Part shown: positions 22,557 through 34,537 of the stretch, in pieces
Layout: the number at the start of each line of letters is the position of its first letter
Numbering within the stretch: position 1 is the stretch's first letter
Source of the DNA: Antedon mediterranea
Taxonomy: Eukaryota > Echinodermata > Crinoidea > Comatulida > Antedonidae
NCBI RefSeq assembly: GCF_964355755.1
Contig: NC_092680.1
Coordinates: forward strand, 20,561,001-20,625,000
Length of the DNA stretch: 64,000 bases
Direction of reading: 5' to 3'
Translations under genes and position numbers: made by a program
The notes under the pieces: generated by a model
What the model was told of the DNA's origin: nothing
Database searches by the model: none
What the model saw: only the letters and a program-made list of their open reading frames with translations

Positions 22557-25500
22557 ATGTCTAAAATGGATGACGAGGGTAATGAGCAGATCACAACAGG
22601 TATGCAACTTCATTTATTTTAATGATAAAACGATGATATGAAATGCAGAATTTATTATGTTAATATTGTATTCTGTAAAATCATGGTAAAATCTAGCCTG
22701 CTGTTCATAGTGATTATAAGGTATTCGAAAAAGCTAACAATACAGTCGTTGTTTACTGTTTATGAAAACACAATCGTATTGTACTGTAGCTAAAAAAGGT
22801 ATTCAAAGAGTAAAGCTCTGTCTACACTATCAAACTAGTTTGACAAAAAAGTGTGATGTGGCCAAATATGGTAGTGATATGACATCAATATGTCCTTATA
22901 TAAGCACATCACATTTTTTTTTATCACATGAAGTTTGATAGTGTAGACAGAGCGTACCATAAATTATTTGGTATAATTTCAATAATTTGTGAAAACAAAA
23001 TTTAATATCTCAAACATTTTCTTTTTAAAAAATCTCAGTAATTGATGTGGCTAAATTTGCCTCAAGCCGTGCAGATGAAATAAATACTATGATGCAAGCA
23101 CTTGACGGTCGTCGCAAAGGAAAGAGGATGTTCCAGAGATTACCACGCCATATGCGCCGGAGAGCAGTTAGTCATAATGTGAAAAGACTTCCTCGTAGTA
23201 TGAGAAGTCAAGGGGAGAAAGAGGTATATTAAAGCAACATTGTTTTTAATAACTTACTTTATAACCATTGTACTATATTTAATCCGAAAAACTTCACTAT
23301 TGTCTCTGCATTTTAATTTTAAAGATGAAACAAAGTAAACCAATGCAGAAACGTAAAGAGGGCGCTGATATCGAAGACAGCAAACCGGCCAAGAAAAGAT
23401 CACGGCGCCACCGTAGAAGACCAAGCAACTTGCGCAGTGAGTTTAATCGACGCCAGAGGAAGTTCATTTGGTTAGAAACACATTTGTGGCATGCAAAACG
23501 ATTTAAAATGGAAGATAAGTGGGGCCACAGAATTCCACTGCATTCAAACGAGAAAGGGGTTCGAGCTGCCTATAGATCAGTTATTAAACATTGTCTGATG
23601 CAGGTAAGTTTGTCTGTTTGTCTGTCTGTTTTTTTTTGTGTGTATAATTTTGACCTTAAAACTACTTTTGATTTTTAAATTCTTTTAGGATGTATCATAC
23701 GGTGGTGTAGTTGAATTGGTTGGAAGAAAAGAGAACATTTTAAAAGTGATGAATTGTATCACAAACAAAGAAACGGGTTAGATATTTAATATCATACATA
23801 CATACATTGTCTACAAAGTATAATCAATAAATGTAGGAATTCTTCTTATTTTTATTATTTCATATGCATCCAACAGCGAGTAACTCGCCAATAACAGGAT
23901 GGATAAAGTATTTTATAATTTATCGTGCTTATAAACTAAGTCTTAGGGAGTGGAGTTGAAAAAGTCGTGAGGTACAACCCTGGCACTAGGTCAGGATTGA
24001 ACCTCAGACTCTGGGATTGGAAGGCAAGCATGTTAACCGCCAAGATACAGCTCCACTATGAACACCTCTAAATTTTGTAAGCACAGTATTGTAAGAGTCT
24101 TAGATAGTTAGCATAGTTGACCATCATAACCAGGGTGTTTAGATTGATAAACCACTAAAACTCAATTACATTTGCCACTAATAATATTTCTGTATTTCTA
24201 TAATGTTCTTATTTGCAGGTATCAACATATCAGACGAAAGGTATTTGAATGGATCTCATCACGGCAGAACTATATTATATAAGAAATATTCATACCCTTA
24301 TAGAGCTATTGGACCTACAGACTTCATGTGGAATGCTCTTATAAAAGATGGAACTACTCCCTCTGATGGAAGTACAAGACAGTTATGGTTATGGTTACAT
24401 CCAGCTTGTTTTGATGAAACAATTGCAGAGATAAAGGGGGTGTGTTCAGAAGGTAGCATAGATGGTAACGTATCCAATAAAATTGTTCTTTAAGCTCTGT
24501 CCACACTATCAAACTTTATGTGACAAACAAAATGTGATGTGGCCATATATGGACATGATGATGTCATATCACTACCATATTGGGCACATCACACTTTTTT
24601 TGTCAAACTAGTTTGATAGTGTAGACAGAGCTTTAGATTAGCAATATATCATGTAATTAAATTCTTTTGCAGCCAGTATACCAATATTGCCATAAATTAA
24701 GGTTTATTTGTATGAAAAGAAAAATATCGTTAATTTTCAGTTTCAATAAATGATCTTCGTGCCGAACTGGTGCGATTTCATTTAGAAGGTCCCCTCGCAC
24801 GTTCCGTTTTGATTGACGCTTTGAAAGTCGCTGATGTCGCGTGTTCATCGGAGACAGTAGAGGACCGTCATTGGTGGGAGGAACAATATTTGGTATGTAT
24901 AATGAATTTTATTTTTTTAAATAAATTTATACATATGTCATTTACTTATGCCATTTTTCTAAATACTTTTAAAAGATTATATAATATAAAAAGTATATAA
25001 TTAATACTTTTAATTAGATGGTAATCCTAATATACATTTTCTACATTCTCATCTAAGTTTTTTTTCTTTTATTTGTTTACCACACACATTTTAATACAAA
25101 GTAAAGCATGGTTCCCACTAGCGACGCAACACAAGGACGTAACGCAACGCAAGTGAATTGACCAATCACAAATGATGGCTTATTCGCTTATGATTGCTAA
25201 CTGTCTATAACTTCGCTTGTCATTGGTTAAAACGCTTGCGTTGCGTTTACGTCCTTGCGTTACGTTCTAGTGGGAACCAAGCTTAAGACAAATAATTGAA
25301 AGATATAAGTATATAAGTAATAATACAGTGTGTGATAGGTCACCAAAATAAGATTGCAGAGAATCTTTAGGTCATGGCCACCAGTTAAAATAAAAATAAT
25401 AAAAAAAATAAGTAAATAAATAGTCCCTTTAATCTATTAAATTTTGTTTTTTTAATAAATTCCAATTAATAAACATTGAGCCACTTACACAGAGTATGAA

Positions 25501-28489
25501 GGCTGGGTTCGATTCCCAGTAAGGGGAATGATATTACACCCCTACCTGGAGGCAAATACTCTGCTGCTGTGGGATAACAATAATTTACATAAAGTTACAG
25601 GTGCATTTATCATTCAATATAACAAAGTTTACATTAAGTTAATATAGCTCCTGGACACTCTGCTTTCACTGCTTTTAATATTTTTTTTCCTCATTATTTT
25701 TGTTTCATTTTTAGTAAAAGTTTTGTATTGAATTATAATATATCACAGAACTTAAATTTGTGTTGTGATTTCAACACCTTTTCAGTTTATTTCTTGTTAA
25801 ATGTAAAATAATAATATGAATAATGAATGCAGCTATCACAGCATTTATTATTCATTATAACAAAGTTTACATAAAGGTAATATAGCTTCTAGACACTAAG
25901 CTTCTTGTTAAATGTAAAAATAATACATTTTTTATTAGGCTAAAATATTTGCTGCTACACTTTTATAGTCAACTCTGTTTTAATGCCAAATAACCCATCA
26001 GTAGAAGCTTGAGCTGATAATTGATACCATACAACTATTTATGTTGCTCCGTACACCCCAGTAATCATTTAAGTGGTACTGCACACTATATTTGCATATC
26101 CAGGGATGTTTTTTTTTAAAGGAAGAGATGCAGGGCCTAGAGGCTTTTGTACCAAACAGTCTCAGTCACCGAGTTACTCTATAGACCTTTTTTTTTTAAA
26201 AAGCTTCTAATTAGCAGTGATATTTAACCAAGTATTTGTGGCAAGAAAATGGTGGTAATTTATTCACACTATATTCAGTTTTCCTCTTCCAACAAAAAAA
26301 GGCCCAATTTACATTATCATTTTTCCATAAACAATAAAATGTTTGATTTACTGTATATTAATTTAGGATCCTGATAAATTGGCAGCTTACAAGGAACAAT
26401 CCATTTTATGGGAGGGTATGTCTAATGTTGATATTGCAAGTAAATTAGAATCCTGTTGCATGATGGGATTAACTGCGAGAGATCCACGTCACTTGTTGCC
26501 AAGAAAGAGAATGCAGGCAATGATAGATACTACAAAGATAAGTGAAGGTATATTGTAATATTGTATGGTGTTACACTTATTTGTTAACACGTTCACTGCC
26601 ACGGCGTATTTATACGTCAAAAATTGCGTGTCGCTACTTGCCAAGACGTAATACTACGTCAAAATCGTAGCACTTTTGTATTGTATGTAGAATCGCTGGC
26701 AGTGGTGATTGGAACAGGAATTATCGCATGGCAGTTTATGAATGATGTACGTAAACGATAATCTAAAAATAAATGTCATATGTTTGTTTGTGTTTATTAC
26801 CTCATGCAGTGAATATGGTTGATACGATGGCGCCCTCACACTCAATATAATCATCTCAAACATGTCATAAATTGCGCTAATAGTAAATAAAAATAATAAA
26901 GGATGAAATGATTCAGTGTGGTTTACTGTTTTTATCTCTCGATGATAGGGTGGGTCAGAGGATGGGGGTCAGATATTGACCCCATCATGATAGTCTGTGA
27001 CCAGATGTTACACTTTCAAACTGTAATTTAATATGTAAACGGGACTTGGCACTGGGACAGAAATTACGGAAAATGCCTTGGCAGTCAATGTGTTAATAAT
27101 CATGCATTGTGTTTTCTCTTTATAGAATCAACAACAAAAAATCTGTTAGAAAAAGACAAACTTTCCTGGTCACCTATCTGGGATCATAATGTCAGGAAGC
27201 AGGTTAAGGACACCCAGGTTTCCCAGCATAAGATCAACCAGATGAGATCCGAGCAGTTAGTGCCTGGGACACCATTAGATCTTGGCCGACAAGAATCAAG
27301 GATTCCTGTGCTTATCCTGCATAACCCTGGTTCTCAGACATTGTCCAAAGACAAGTATGGTAGTCCTAATTTTGGCACACTAGGATACGGAGCTGGTTTT
27401 GATGTTATTATTCCTAGTGGATGGGGATTGGAATTTTGGGTAGCATTCTATTTCAGAGGTGCCCGTGCTGGTGCCAGACGCGAAGCAAGCAGCTCACACC
27501 TGCAGCAGGGAAGACCAGAATTTCCGCTAGATTATCCAGACACACAAAGTGGTAAATTGTATGCTAAGAGTCTTCGTGAAGAACTGGTAACAAGCTACAT
27601 GAAGAAACCTCCAGCTAAACGTCTAAATTATTCAAAGGTTGGAACGGAGAATCCATTTAGTCATCCATGGGATGAACTTGTGGTGTATTGGAGAACAAAT
27701 GCAGAATGGAAAGACCTCAGTAGTGCTGAAAAAAATGAGCAGTTGATAGACTTGAACCCAGAATCAGAAAATACTGATATATTTATTCTCAGAAGTAACC
27801 AGCATTTGTATCAACTACAAAATCAGTGTATTGGTAAATGTTTTAAGCCATCTACAAAGTATGAAAAGATTGTAAAAGAAAAACAGCGTAAAACTGAAAG
27901 TACACAAGCAGATTTAAAAGAAAACATTGCCTCAGTTTTCACCAATGAGACATTTTTAAAGTTAAAATCGTCACTCGTATTTGTAATAATGCGTATGTTG
28001 AATAGAGGTGCACCCTCAATGTTTTCCATGATTTGCCTGCCGAGTAAAGAAGATTTGGAGGCGTTGGAATCAAACCCATCTTCCCCCGGACCAATTGAAC
28101 CCAAACACACAGGATCACCAACGCCACGAGTTGGAAAGAAACGTGAATCTGTAAAACATAAGAAAGGCCAGCATGATAAGAAAGAACTGGATGTCAAAGG
28201 TCATCAATCTGAACTTGATAAAGAAATTGCTTTAAAGTTACAGACATCAACAACAGATGAAATATCTACAAACATTGATTGCTGTAGTCGAACCATCATT
28301 GGTTATGTTACGAATGGAGCCCAGGCTTTCTCGGTTGGGGTTGGTTGCTCTGTTGGTCTTTGCAGCTTTGTGGGCCTAGTAAAGCTTTTGCAGCAAAAGG
28401 TACCAGAGAGACACGCTGTTGTCTTAATTCGTGATTCTAAAAGTCTTCAATACAGATATGCATACATAAAGATCACAACCGTCACATAG
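22557..28489 (+). CDS. POP1: POP1, RNase P / RNase MRP protein subunit, eight coding exons
   Basis: POP1 is the largest protein of nuclear RNase P and RNase MRP, which process pre-tRNA 5' ends and pre-rRNA. Coding exons: 22557-22599, 23039-23223, 23325-23603, 23689-23776, 24219-24464, 24741-24892, 26367-26547, 27126-28489; total 2538 nt, 845 residues. The first in-frame ATG is taken (a TGA lies directly upstream); a second ATG follows three codons later. N-terminal landmarks are the Arg-rich FQRLPRHMRRRAVSHNVKRL and RRRPSNLRSEF, followed by WLETHLWHAKRFKM. The last exon holds the POPLD domain (GYGAGFDVIIPSGWGLEFW and FYFRGARAGARREA, around residues 475-560) and the family ending LQYRYAYIKI. 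Human POP1 is about 1024 residues; this one has a shorter linker region. A MITE begins 13 nt after the stop codon. Confidence 0.95.
22811..22953. mobile_element. MITE family 1 (POP1 intron 1)
   Basis: TAAAGCTCTGTCTACACTATC to GATAGTGTAGACAGAGC with the full core, in inverse orientation relative to 2914-3061. Confidence 0.88.
23850..24062 (-). mobile_element. tRNA-derived SINE, family 1 (POP1 intron 4)
   Basis: On the minus strand: head with GGCGGTTAACATGCTTGCC and GAGGTTCAATCCTGACC, body AACTCCACTCCCTAAG, and end GGCGAGTTACTCGCTGTTGG. Same layout as 11350-11590. Confidence 0.8.
24490..24634. mobile_element. MITE family 1 (POP1 intron 5)
   Basis: Complete copy from TTTAAGCTCTGTCCACACTA to AGTGTAGACAGAGCTTTA. 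It begins only 26 bp after the exon 5 donor site, so almost all of the intron (24465-24740) is this element. Confidence 0.88.
25101..25286. mobile_element. CCAAT-hairpin MITE, family 2 (POP1 intron 6)
   Basis: GTAAAGCATGGTTCCCACTAG to CTAGTGGGAACCAAGCTTA in inverse. Contains AACGCAACGCAAGTGAATTG / ACCAATCACAAATG and a matching right arm with TTGCGTTGCGTTTACGTCC. Confidence 0.85.
25485..25575 (+). mobile_element. tRNA-like SINE fragment
   Basis: The RNA polymerase III box B form GGGTTCGATTCCCAG sits inside a short stem (CTGGG/CCCAG) followed by a non-tRNA tail. There is no matching acceptor stem or box A, so it is a retroposon relic and not a tRNA gene. Confidence 0.45.
26588..27092. mobile_element. 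TTAA-flanked, piggyBac-like non-autonomous element (POP1 intron 7)
   Basis: Exact TTAA at both ends (26584-26587 and 27093-27096) encloses inverted ends CACGTTCACTGCCACGGCG and, in inverse, CACATTGACTGCCAAGGCA. TTAA target duplications are characteristic of piggyBac. The 505-bp interior has no open frame that resembles a transposase. The inverted pair GACGTAATACTACGTC near 26647 is part of it. Confidence 0.7.
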
Positions 28490-28502
28490 TGACAATATTT
28501 AC

Positions 28503-28643
28503 TAAAACACTGTCTACACTATCAAAATAGTTTGACAAAAAAAAGAGTGATGTGCCCTAAATGGTAGAAACATGACATGTCCATATATGGGCACTTTACA
28601 TTTTTTGGTCACATAAAGTTTGATAGTGTAGACAGAGCTTTAT
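28503..28643. mobile_element. MITE family 1 at the POP1 stop codon
   Basis: Begins CTAAAACACTGTCTACACT and ends AGTGTAGACAGAGCTTTA. Starts 13 bp after the POP1 TAG, so it makes up the proximal 3' UTR. AATAAA signals near 28793 and 28928 lie beyond it. Confidence 0.85.
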
Positions 28644-29090
28644 AAGTAATGTTGATGAAACTTATGACTTTTAGCATTCCACCCTTTGGTCAACAAACAT
28701 TTTCGTTTAAAAATACGATTTATTAAAAATTTATAAATTTTAAAAAGAAGGATTTTAATTATGATTTGAATTTATTTTTGAGAGAAAAACAAAATAAATT
28801 TTAACAGTAAAAATTAATTAAAGAAATTAATTAATTTTATATTTTGGCTGAATAGTATTTAACAAATTATTATTATACTTACATTTGATAAATTAAGGAA
28901 TGAATTTATCTGATCTGTGTTTTAAGAAATAAATGCAAAACTAAGATGATTTCATAGTAATCTTTATTAAGGAATGTTTATTCAAAATTAATACCAGTTT
29001 ATCACCGATTTCTTCGACACAAGTTGCAGAGTATATGTCCAGATGACCAACCAAATAATCCGTAATCCGTACGTCATACACATTCAATTT

Positions 29091-29485
29091 AAAGCGTGTT
29101 TTCCACTAGAACGCAACGCAACGACGTATCGTTCGACGCAAAGTGCTGTATTGCGTAATCACAAGTCGGAACCGACGACGCAATAGTGCTGCAAACATCG
29201 CAGGTTTGGTTTCACGCAGGTGGGGAAAACATAATTAAGCTTGGTTCCCACTAGAACGTAACGCAAGGACGTAAACGCAACGCAAGCGTTTTAACCAATG
29301 ACAAGCGAAGTTATAGACCGTTAGCAATCACAAACGAATAAGCCATCGCTTGTTGGTCAATTCACTTGCGTTGCGTTACGTCCTTGTGTTGCGTCGCTAG
29401 TGTGAACCACGCTTTATTGGAAGGGGATTTGCTTACGTTGCGTATATTGCGTTACGTTGCATCGCTAGTGAGAAACAAGCTTAAC
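29091..29485. mobile_element. Adjacent or nested CCAAT-hairpin MITEs, family 2
   Basis: Three stretches with the AACGCAACGCAAGGACGTAA and CTAGTGGGAACC-type words lie end to end: a diverged hairpin (about 29091-29235), a full copy (about 29236-29413, AAGCTTGGTTCCCACTAGAA to GTGTGAACCACGCTTTA), and a right-end remnant to 29485. This suggests insertion of one copy into another. Confidence 0.7.
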
Positions 29486-29698
29486 ACTACGGACGTTAAT
29501 CATGATACATTGTAGTTTATAGGATTACAATATAATATGCCAGATTTTTTCTGGTTTCTTTTGTATTCAAAACTACCTATTACCCACAGTATTTTCATAA
29601 AATAATATACTTCGTTTACATGTACAACACCAAATAAGTATGATACAGTGCAGTTTATAAGATGCATTATATTATCATGGACCTATACATTAGATACT

Positions 29699-29886
29699 TA
29701 AGCTTGGTTCCCACTAGAACGTAACGCAAGGACGTAAACGCAACGCAAGCGTTTTAACCAATGACAAGCGAAGTTATAGACAGTTAGCAATCACAAGCGA
29801 ATAAGCCATCGCTTGTGATTGGTCAATTCACTTGCGTTGCGTTACGTCCTTGTGTTGCGTCGCTACTAGTGGGAACCACGCTTAAT
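29699..29886. mobile_element. CCAAT-hairpin MITE, family 2
   Basis: TAAGCTTGGTTCCCACTAGA to ACTAGTGGGAACCACGCTTA with long inverted arms that include TTTTAACCAATGACAAGCGA and CGCTTGTGATTGGTCAATTC. Very similar to the copy at 29236-29413. Confidence 0.88.
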
Positions 29887-30330
29887 GTATAGGTCCATGA
29901 TATTACAATTATATGACTTTTTTTCTGGTTTCATTTATATACAAATTACAAAACTACCTATAATTCCGTTACCCACAGTATTTTCATAAAATAATATACT
30001 TCATTTCTCATTTACTTTTCTTATTTACAGAATTTAATTCAACAAAAATATTTAAATCTTGAATTCATGAATACTTTTTACTAGTTTTTTTTTAGTTAAG
30101 TCGGATTCTAAATAAGTTGACATACTTTAACAAATATTTTTATTGCAGAAATATCGGCAAATGCACCTCACGGGGCAGCTCACAGTTTTTAATATTGCTC
30201 AACCTGATCTCACAATGGTCATGCTATTCTAAAGCTTAGTTCCACCATGGTGCTCCATCGGCTCCATGTTCACACCCAGGACGCAACAACATGAGGTTGA
30301 CGTGCGCGTAATTTGACCAGTCATGGACAA

Positions 30331-30816
30331 TTCGACCTGCCGCTTGTGATTGGTCAAATTACTTGTGTCGGGTACTTGTGTTCGGTCCTTGCGTTTCGTC
30401 ATGAAACTCTTTTGCGCAAAAACAAAAAAAAAATAACAAAACACGCATGATTCCTTGACAATTAATTATAGCGTGAGAGATTCAGCTCTATTTTATCTGA
30501 AAATAATAATCGAGTAGTACATTTTCCCTAGTGCCAAGGCGGAACCAATCATTGTACATGCTATGGCCATACATTCGACCTGCCGCTTGTGATTGGTCAA
30601 ATTACTTGTGTCGGGTACTTGTGTTCGGTCCTTGCGTTTCGTCATGAAACTCTTTTGCGCAAAAACAAAAAAAAAATAACAAAACACGCATGATTCCTTG
30701 ACAATTAATTATAGCGTGAGAGATTCAGCTCTATTTTATCTGAAAATAATAATCGAGTAGTACATTTTCCCTAGTGCCAAGGCGGAACCAATCATTGTAC
30801 ATGCTATGGCCATACA
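30331..30816. repeat. Exact 243-bp tandem duplication over the 3' end of a MOSMO-like gene
   Basis: Units 30331-30573 and 30574-30816 appear identical over 243 bp. Each starts TTCGACCTGCCGCTTGTGAT and ends GCTATGGCCATACA. The right unit holds the last 27 codons, the stop and the proximal 3' UTR of the gene at 30736-31251. The left unit is a spare copy of that end without the rest of the gene. Part of a diverged family-2 hairpin (CTTGTGATTGGTC) lies in both units and to their left. Confidence 0.92.
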
Positions 30817-31251
30817 AAAAAGTCCATACGACATTCCAACTTTAGCAGTTGACGGAAGAAGGAAAGATGTTCCTCCGATGACTGGCATATCAAATCCCGC
30901 GGGAAAGAGTACAATCGCCAAACAGAAGAGAATTCCCGCTGCAACTCCAAAGTACTTGGGATACACTATCAAAGATGGCTGCTTTCGAGTTAAAACGACC
31001 AGTATTGCGCCTATGGAAACAAGCATCATGCCAGCTATAATTAACAGAGTTGTTATAGTCCATGCGATAGGGCTTTCGGTGGATCTACATTGTTCTTCGC
31101 GTCCAAAGATTTGCTGACATTGTACAAATAGGCCTAGATTGATGTCTCCTAGATCAGTGGACACAACCCACTCTGGAATGGCCAGACTGATTGCACAGAG
31201 TATGGAAGCCATTGTATAAGATATACCAGCACCTATCAAAAACGAATCCAT
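30736..31251 (-). CDS. MOSMO: MOSMO-like four-transmembrane protein A (intronless)
   Basis: Open frame of 171 residues from ATG 31251-31249 to TAA 30738-30736. Four hydrophobic helices are visible (about 7-27, 62-85, 100-120, 141-162). Between helices 1 and 2 there is the motif LGLFVQCQQIFGREEQC followed by a Trp nine residues on. Before helix 4 there is IGGTSFLLPSTAKVGMSYGL. Spacing and residues (CQ.I.GR...C, GG..F.LP....G..Y) match MOSMO, a small claudin-like protein that in vertebrates dampens Hedgehog signalling by lowering Smoothened at the cilium. The family call is by motif memory, and other claudin-superfamily members are possible. The gene converges on POP1, and its 3' end is tandemly duplicated. 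Confidence 0.75.
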   Translation of the reverse strand: MDSFLIGAGISYTMASILCAISLAIPEWVVSTDLGDINLGLFVQCQQIFGREEQCRSTESPIAWTITTLLIIAGMMLVSIGAILVVLTRKQPSLIVYPKYFGVAAGILFCLAIVLFPAGFDMPVIGGTSFLLPSTAKVGMSYGLFCMAIACTMIGSALALGKMYYSIIIFR

Positions 31252-31456
31252 TTTTTTTTTTGCAATTTAGTGAATTAATTCTCTATGTGGGGAACGATAT
31301 TTTTTAATTCGAGAGACGGTGCACCTGGAATTTCGGATCGTTTTTTCGATTGACGAATGTTGCACAATATTCAAAACTGTAAGAAATTAAAATGTGATTT
31401 AAAGTTGGAAAATATGCAATTCTTTTTGAAGAATAAAATCTTGGTTAAAACAATCA

Positions 31457-31667
31457 AACTACACTATCAAAACGTTATGTGACAAAAAACCATGACATGC
31501 CCAAATAATATTGTAGTGATATGACATCATGTCCATAATATAGGCACATCTCACTGTTTTGTCTGTTTGATAGTGCATGATGATGTCATATAACTACCAT
31601 ATTTTGGCATATCATGGGCATCACACTTGTTTGTCACATAAAGTTTGATAGTGTAGACAGAGCTTTA
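31457..31667. mobile_element. MITE family 1, compound copy
   Basis: Two partial cores lie in a row: ATGACATGCCCAAATAATAT ... CATGTCCATAATATAGGCAC ... TTTGATAGTG, then CATGATGATGTCATATAACTACC ... CACATAAAGTTTGATAGTGT (each quoted part under 20 bases in a row within the copy). The right end GTGTAGACAGAGCTTTA is typical. Likely two insertions or an internal duplication, upstream of MOSMO-like gene A. Confidence 0.7.
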
Positions 31668-31876
31668 GATTTAAATGATTGGTCATGTGATATGTTCTAC
31701 TTTCAATCTCTGAACAGTTTCATATCTGTAAATATATATGTAAAATTGTAATGTAAATGTGTTTAAATCATGACATCCGGTTCCGGCCAACCAGAAAAAA
31801 AATTGCTGCAATTTTTGTTTTATTGGGAACTCATCTTTATTCAGCGCGTCACGATCATTTCGTAAAGCGCTAGTGT

Positions 31877-31965
31877 CTATGCAATATCAAACTTAATGGG
31901 ACAAAAAATGTCATGTGTGGCCATATATGGACTCGATGAATCATCATTTGATAGTGTAGAAGAAC
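31877..31965. mobile_element. MITE family 1 fragment
   Basis: Contains CAATATCAAACTTAATGGGA, CATGTGTGGCCATATATGGA and ATTTGATAGTGTAGAAGAAC, with both terminal repeats mostly eroded. Confidence 0.5.
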
Positions 31966-32562
31966 GTAACTGTCAGAGTAACGTTCAGTAAAGTACAAAG
32001 ACACCCTGGAGATGACTATTTATATTGTTTGGTTCAAATAGATAATTTAATCTTCATCAGTCTTTGGGAAATGTACATCATACGACGTGATTGCGTAGTA
32101 GAGATCCGTCATCATTCGAGTTAGAAATCGGTAGAACTTGATTCTCAATCGACGGATAATAGCCTATGCCATAGGCCTACTTAATTATCATGATTAATTA
32201 ACGTTTCCTAAAATTAATATAGGTAGCCACGTATAGCCTAAAATGATACGCCACCGTTGATATATCAACATGTAGGGCATAACCCACGTACGTAAGCCTA
32301 ATCTGTAATTACAGCACAGTAACTTAGCATATATGATTTCAAAAGGAAAGTGCCTACTTACCATTTTAGTCTATCGATATTGGTCTAGTTATTCGGGGAT
32401 CTAGCCCTTATTGCCATGAACAAATATTATACAACATATTCTTGGATATTATATATATACAATAATCCACACAAATGACCGTAAATATAACTGAGCTAAA
32501 TTATTTTGTCCATTTCTGACGTAATTAAAACCAATACATTCTGTACAATACCATCGAATCAT

Positions 32563-32576
32563 GTTGCTAGGCAACC
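32563..32576. promoter_or_regulatory. X-box-like RFX site between two MOSMO-like genes
   Basis: GTTGCTAGGCAACC fits the RFX X-box pattern RYYVYY-N(1-3)-RRNRAC with a one-base spacer (GTTGCT-A-GGCAAC) and is a perfect palindrome. RFX factors control ciliary genes. The site lies about 1.3 kb upstream of MOSMO-like gene A and 2.2 kb upstream of gene B. A single motif match is weak evidence. Confidence 0.35.
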
Positions 32577-32868
32577 TCCACTGATAGTTAGTTCAAGGCC
32601 AGAGGACACTAATAGAACACCGCCACCAAGGCATAATAGTAGCATTGGATTGTATCTCTCGAGTTATCATTAGTAGGCCTATATTCCATTATTTTAAAAG
32701 ATTTAGGAATAGACTCCGAGATTTCCAGATATAAAGGCCTATCTGTTGTGGGTAATCCGAATTTTCTATATAGGCCTAGGACCTCTTCCTACCTGTTTTC
32801 AGGAAGCCACCAAGGCATCATGTAGCCTTGGATTGATTGTAGCCTATCTCTCGATTTATCACAGGAGT

Positions 32869-33157
32869 TGAAAGTGGCTTCCTGAATATGATGGTATCTG
32901 TAAAATGTGTAAGAATGGTTTAGAAGATATTCAACATTTTCTATTCACATGTAACCAACTCAATGGCATAAGGATTGAAGAATATACCAAATTAGAATAT
33001 ATGTTAATCGATATCAATCAATTAGATGTATGGGACAATTTTATCTCTGGTGACCTGAACACCAAATTAAATCTTGTATTAGGTGGAACTGATAACTATC
33101 ATATGTATGACGTCGATTCCATATCAAATGTCTTTGATAATAAGAATTTATATTAAA
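32869..33157 (+). pseudogene. C-terminal remnant of a LINE reverse transcriptase
   Basis: An open stretch reads KWLPEYDGICKMCKNGLEDI followed by QHFLFTCNQL. The C..C.....E...H....C knuckle is typical of the C-terminal end of non-LTR retrotransposon polymerase proteins. It runs about 85 further residues to a TAA at 33157 with no upstream polymerase motifs. It is a 5'-truncated insertion, as is usual for LINEs, and lies between the two MOSMO-like genes. Confidence 0.65.
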
Positions 33158-34376
33158 TAAATATGATTTTACTGTATTTTCCTCTACGTCTGTTTTCTTC
33201 AGACAATAAGGCCTACTATATTAGGGAAGATTACACAACATTAGGAAAAGATAAGATAAGTGTTTTCAGGAAATTATGATTTGGGACGGTGCCAAGAATG
33301 TGCGCCTACCATCAGCAGGAGTTCAATTTCATGTGGCTTAGTTTATCCGGTAGATTATATCTCAAGTACCCACAACACAGAAGCACTACGATATTTATCT
33401 TGGAAGCTGTTGACGGTCTTATCATGGAGTTTTATCTCACATTATGAATATAGAATTGCCTATAGAGATCCGTTTTAATATTTATAGTGTGTGCTAGTAG
33501 TAGAATTACTGAATTAGTCGTAAGTATTTGATTTTCTACTTCTCTTTTCATTGGTACCAACCCGGGTACCAACCTGAACCATGGTTGATTTCATCGGGTG
33601 TTCGTATCACACACGTACAGTACTTTTACGTTTTGCAGTGATATCATTATTTTATATTTAATCATAGGATGATGCTACAAACAATTTTGCTTTTAATAAT
33701 GAACCCATCTTCAACTTTCGGACCATCATAGATTCGGATGGAATTTTCCAGTTGTTGTTGCCATATGAATGATATTTCAGGCAATTTTTTTAGCTGAGCT
33801 CTACCTATATATCGATCTCTATCTATAACTCTATTTTACAAAATTGTCTTAGCTCAACCCCAACCACGGTAGAGTGTTGACAATGTGCGAGCCAGCGAGG
33901 CATGCAATTCATGCATTTCATGTGGTCTATGATGACAGTAATTCAACAAAACAGTATTATATAATCACCTGGCGAGCTAACCGGTCATGCATCTTGTTTA
34001 TAGCTATAGATTAATACTAGTTTCGTTCTCAAATGACGTTCATATATGAATATGCAGATTATGACGTAACGATTAAAATGATGTAATGAAGCTTCGTTTT
34101 AACCTACTTTGAGTTGTTTTTTCTATGATTTGAGTCTAATTAGTGCATTTTTATGTTTTTGAACTTCTTTTTCTAGAAAATGTAAAAATATATGTAAAAA
34201 TGGTAATCGAGGCTGAAATGAACCCAAACCCGATTTGAGGCTAATTTGGCAACAGGTTGGAGGATTGCTACCCTCTAAATATCTCTCTTTCAAAATAAAA
34301 GAAACAAAAATAATATAATACAATAATTATTTTCCATTCAAAAAAGACACAAAAAAATCCGTATAGAGGTTAGAAC

Positions 34377-34447
34377 CCAATCTAGTGCTGAGAGCACTCA
34401 AAGCAAGCAAACCATCAGAGCTACCCGTTACGCCACAAAGGCGTACA
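34377..34447 (-). mobile_element. tRNA-like retroposon fragment
   Basis: On the minus strand GTGGCGTAACGGGTAGCTCT resembles a box A region, and GATTGGGTTCTAACCTC, about 35 bases further, resembles box B. No convincing cloverleaf. Low-confidence SINE head. Confidence 0.3.
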
Positions 34448-34537
34448 TGACTGAACAGCTGACAATAGTATTGTACGTACTTCCTACGTACATCATTACG
34501 TCATAAATATGCATATTAACCTTGTTAACAGCAAGAT

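Noticed and set aside
27823-28197. Minus-strand frames opposite POP1 exon 8
   Set aside because: Shadows of the strongly supported POP1 coding exon.
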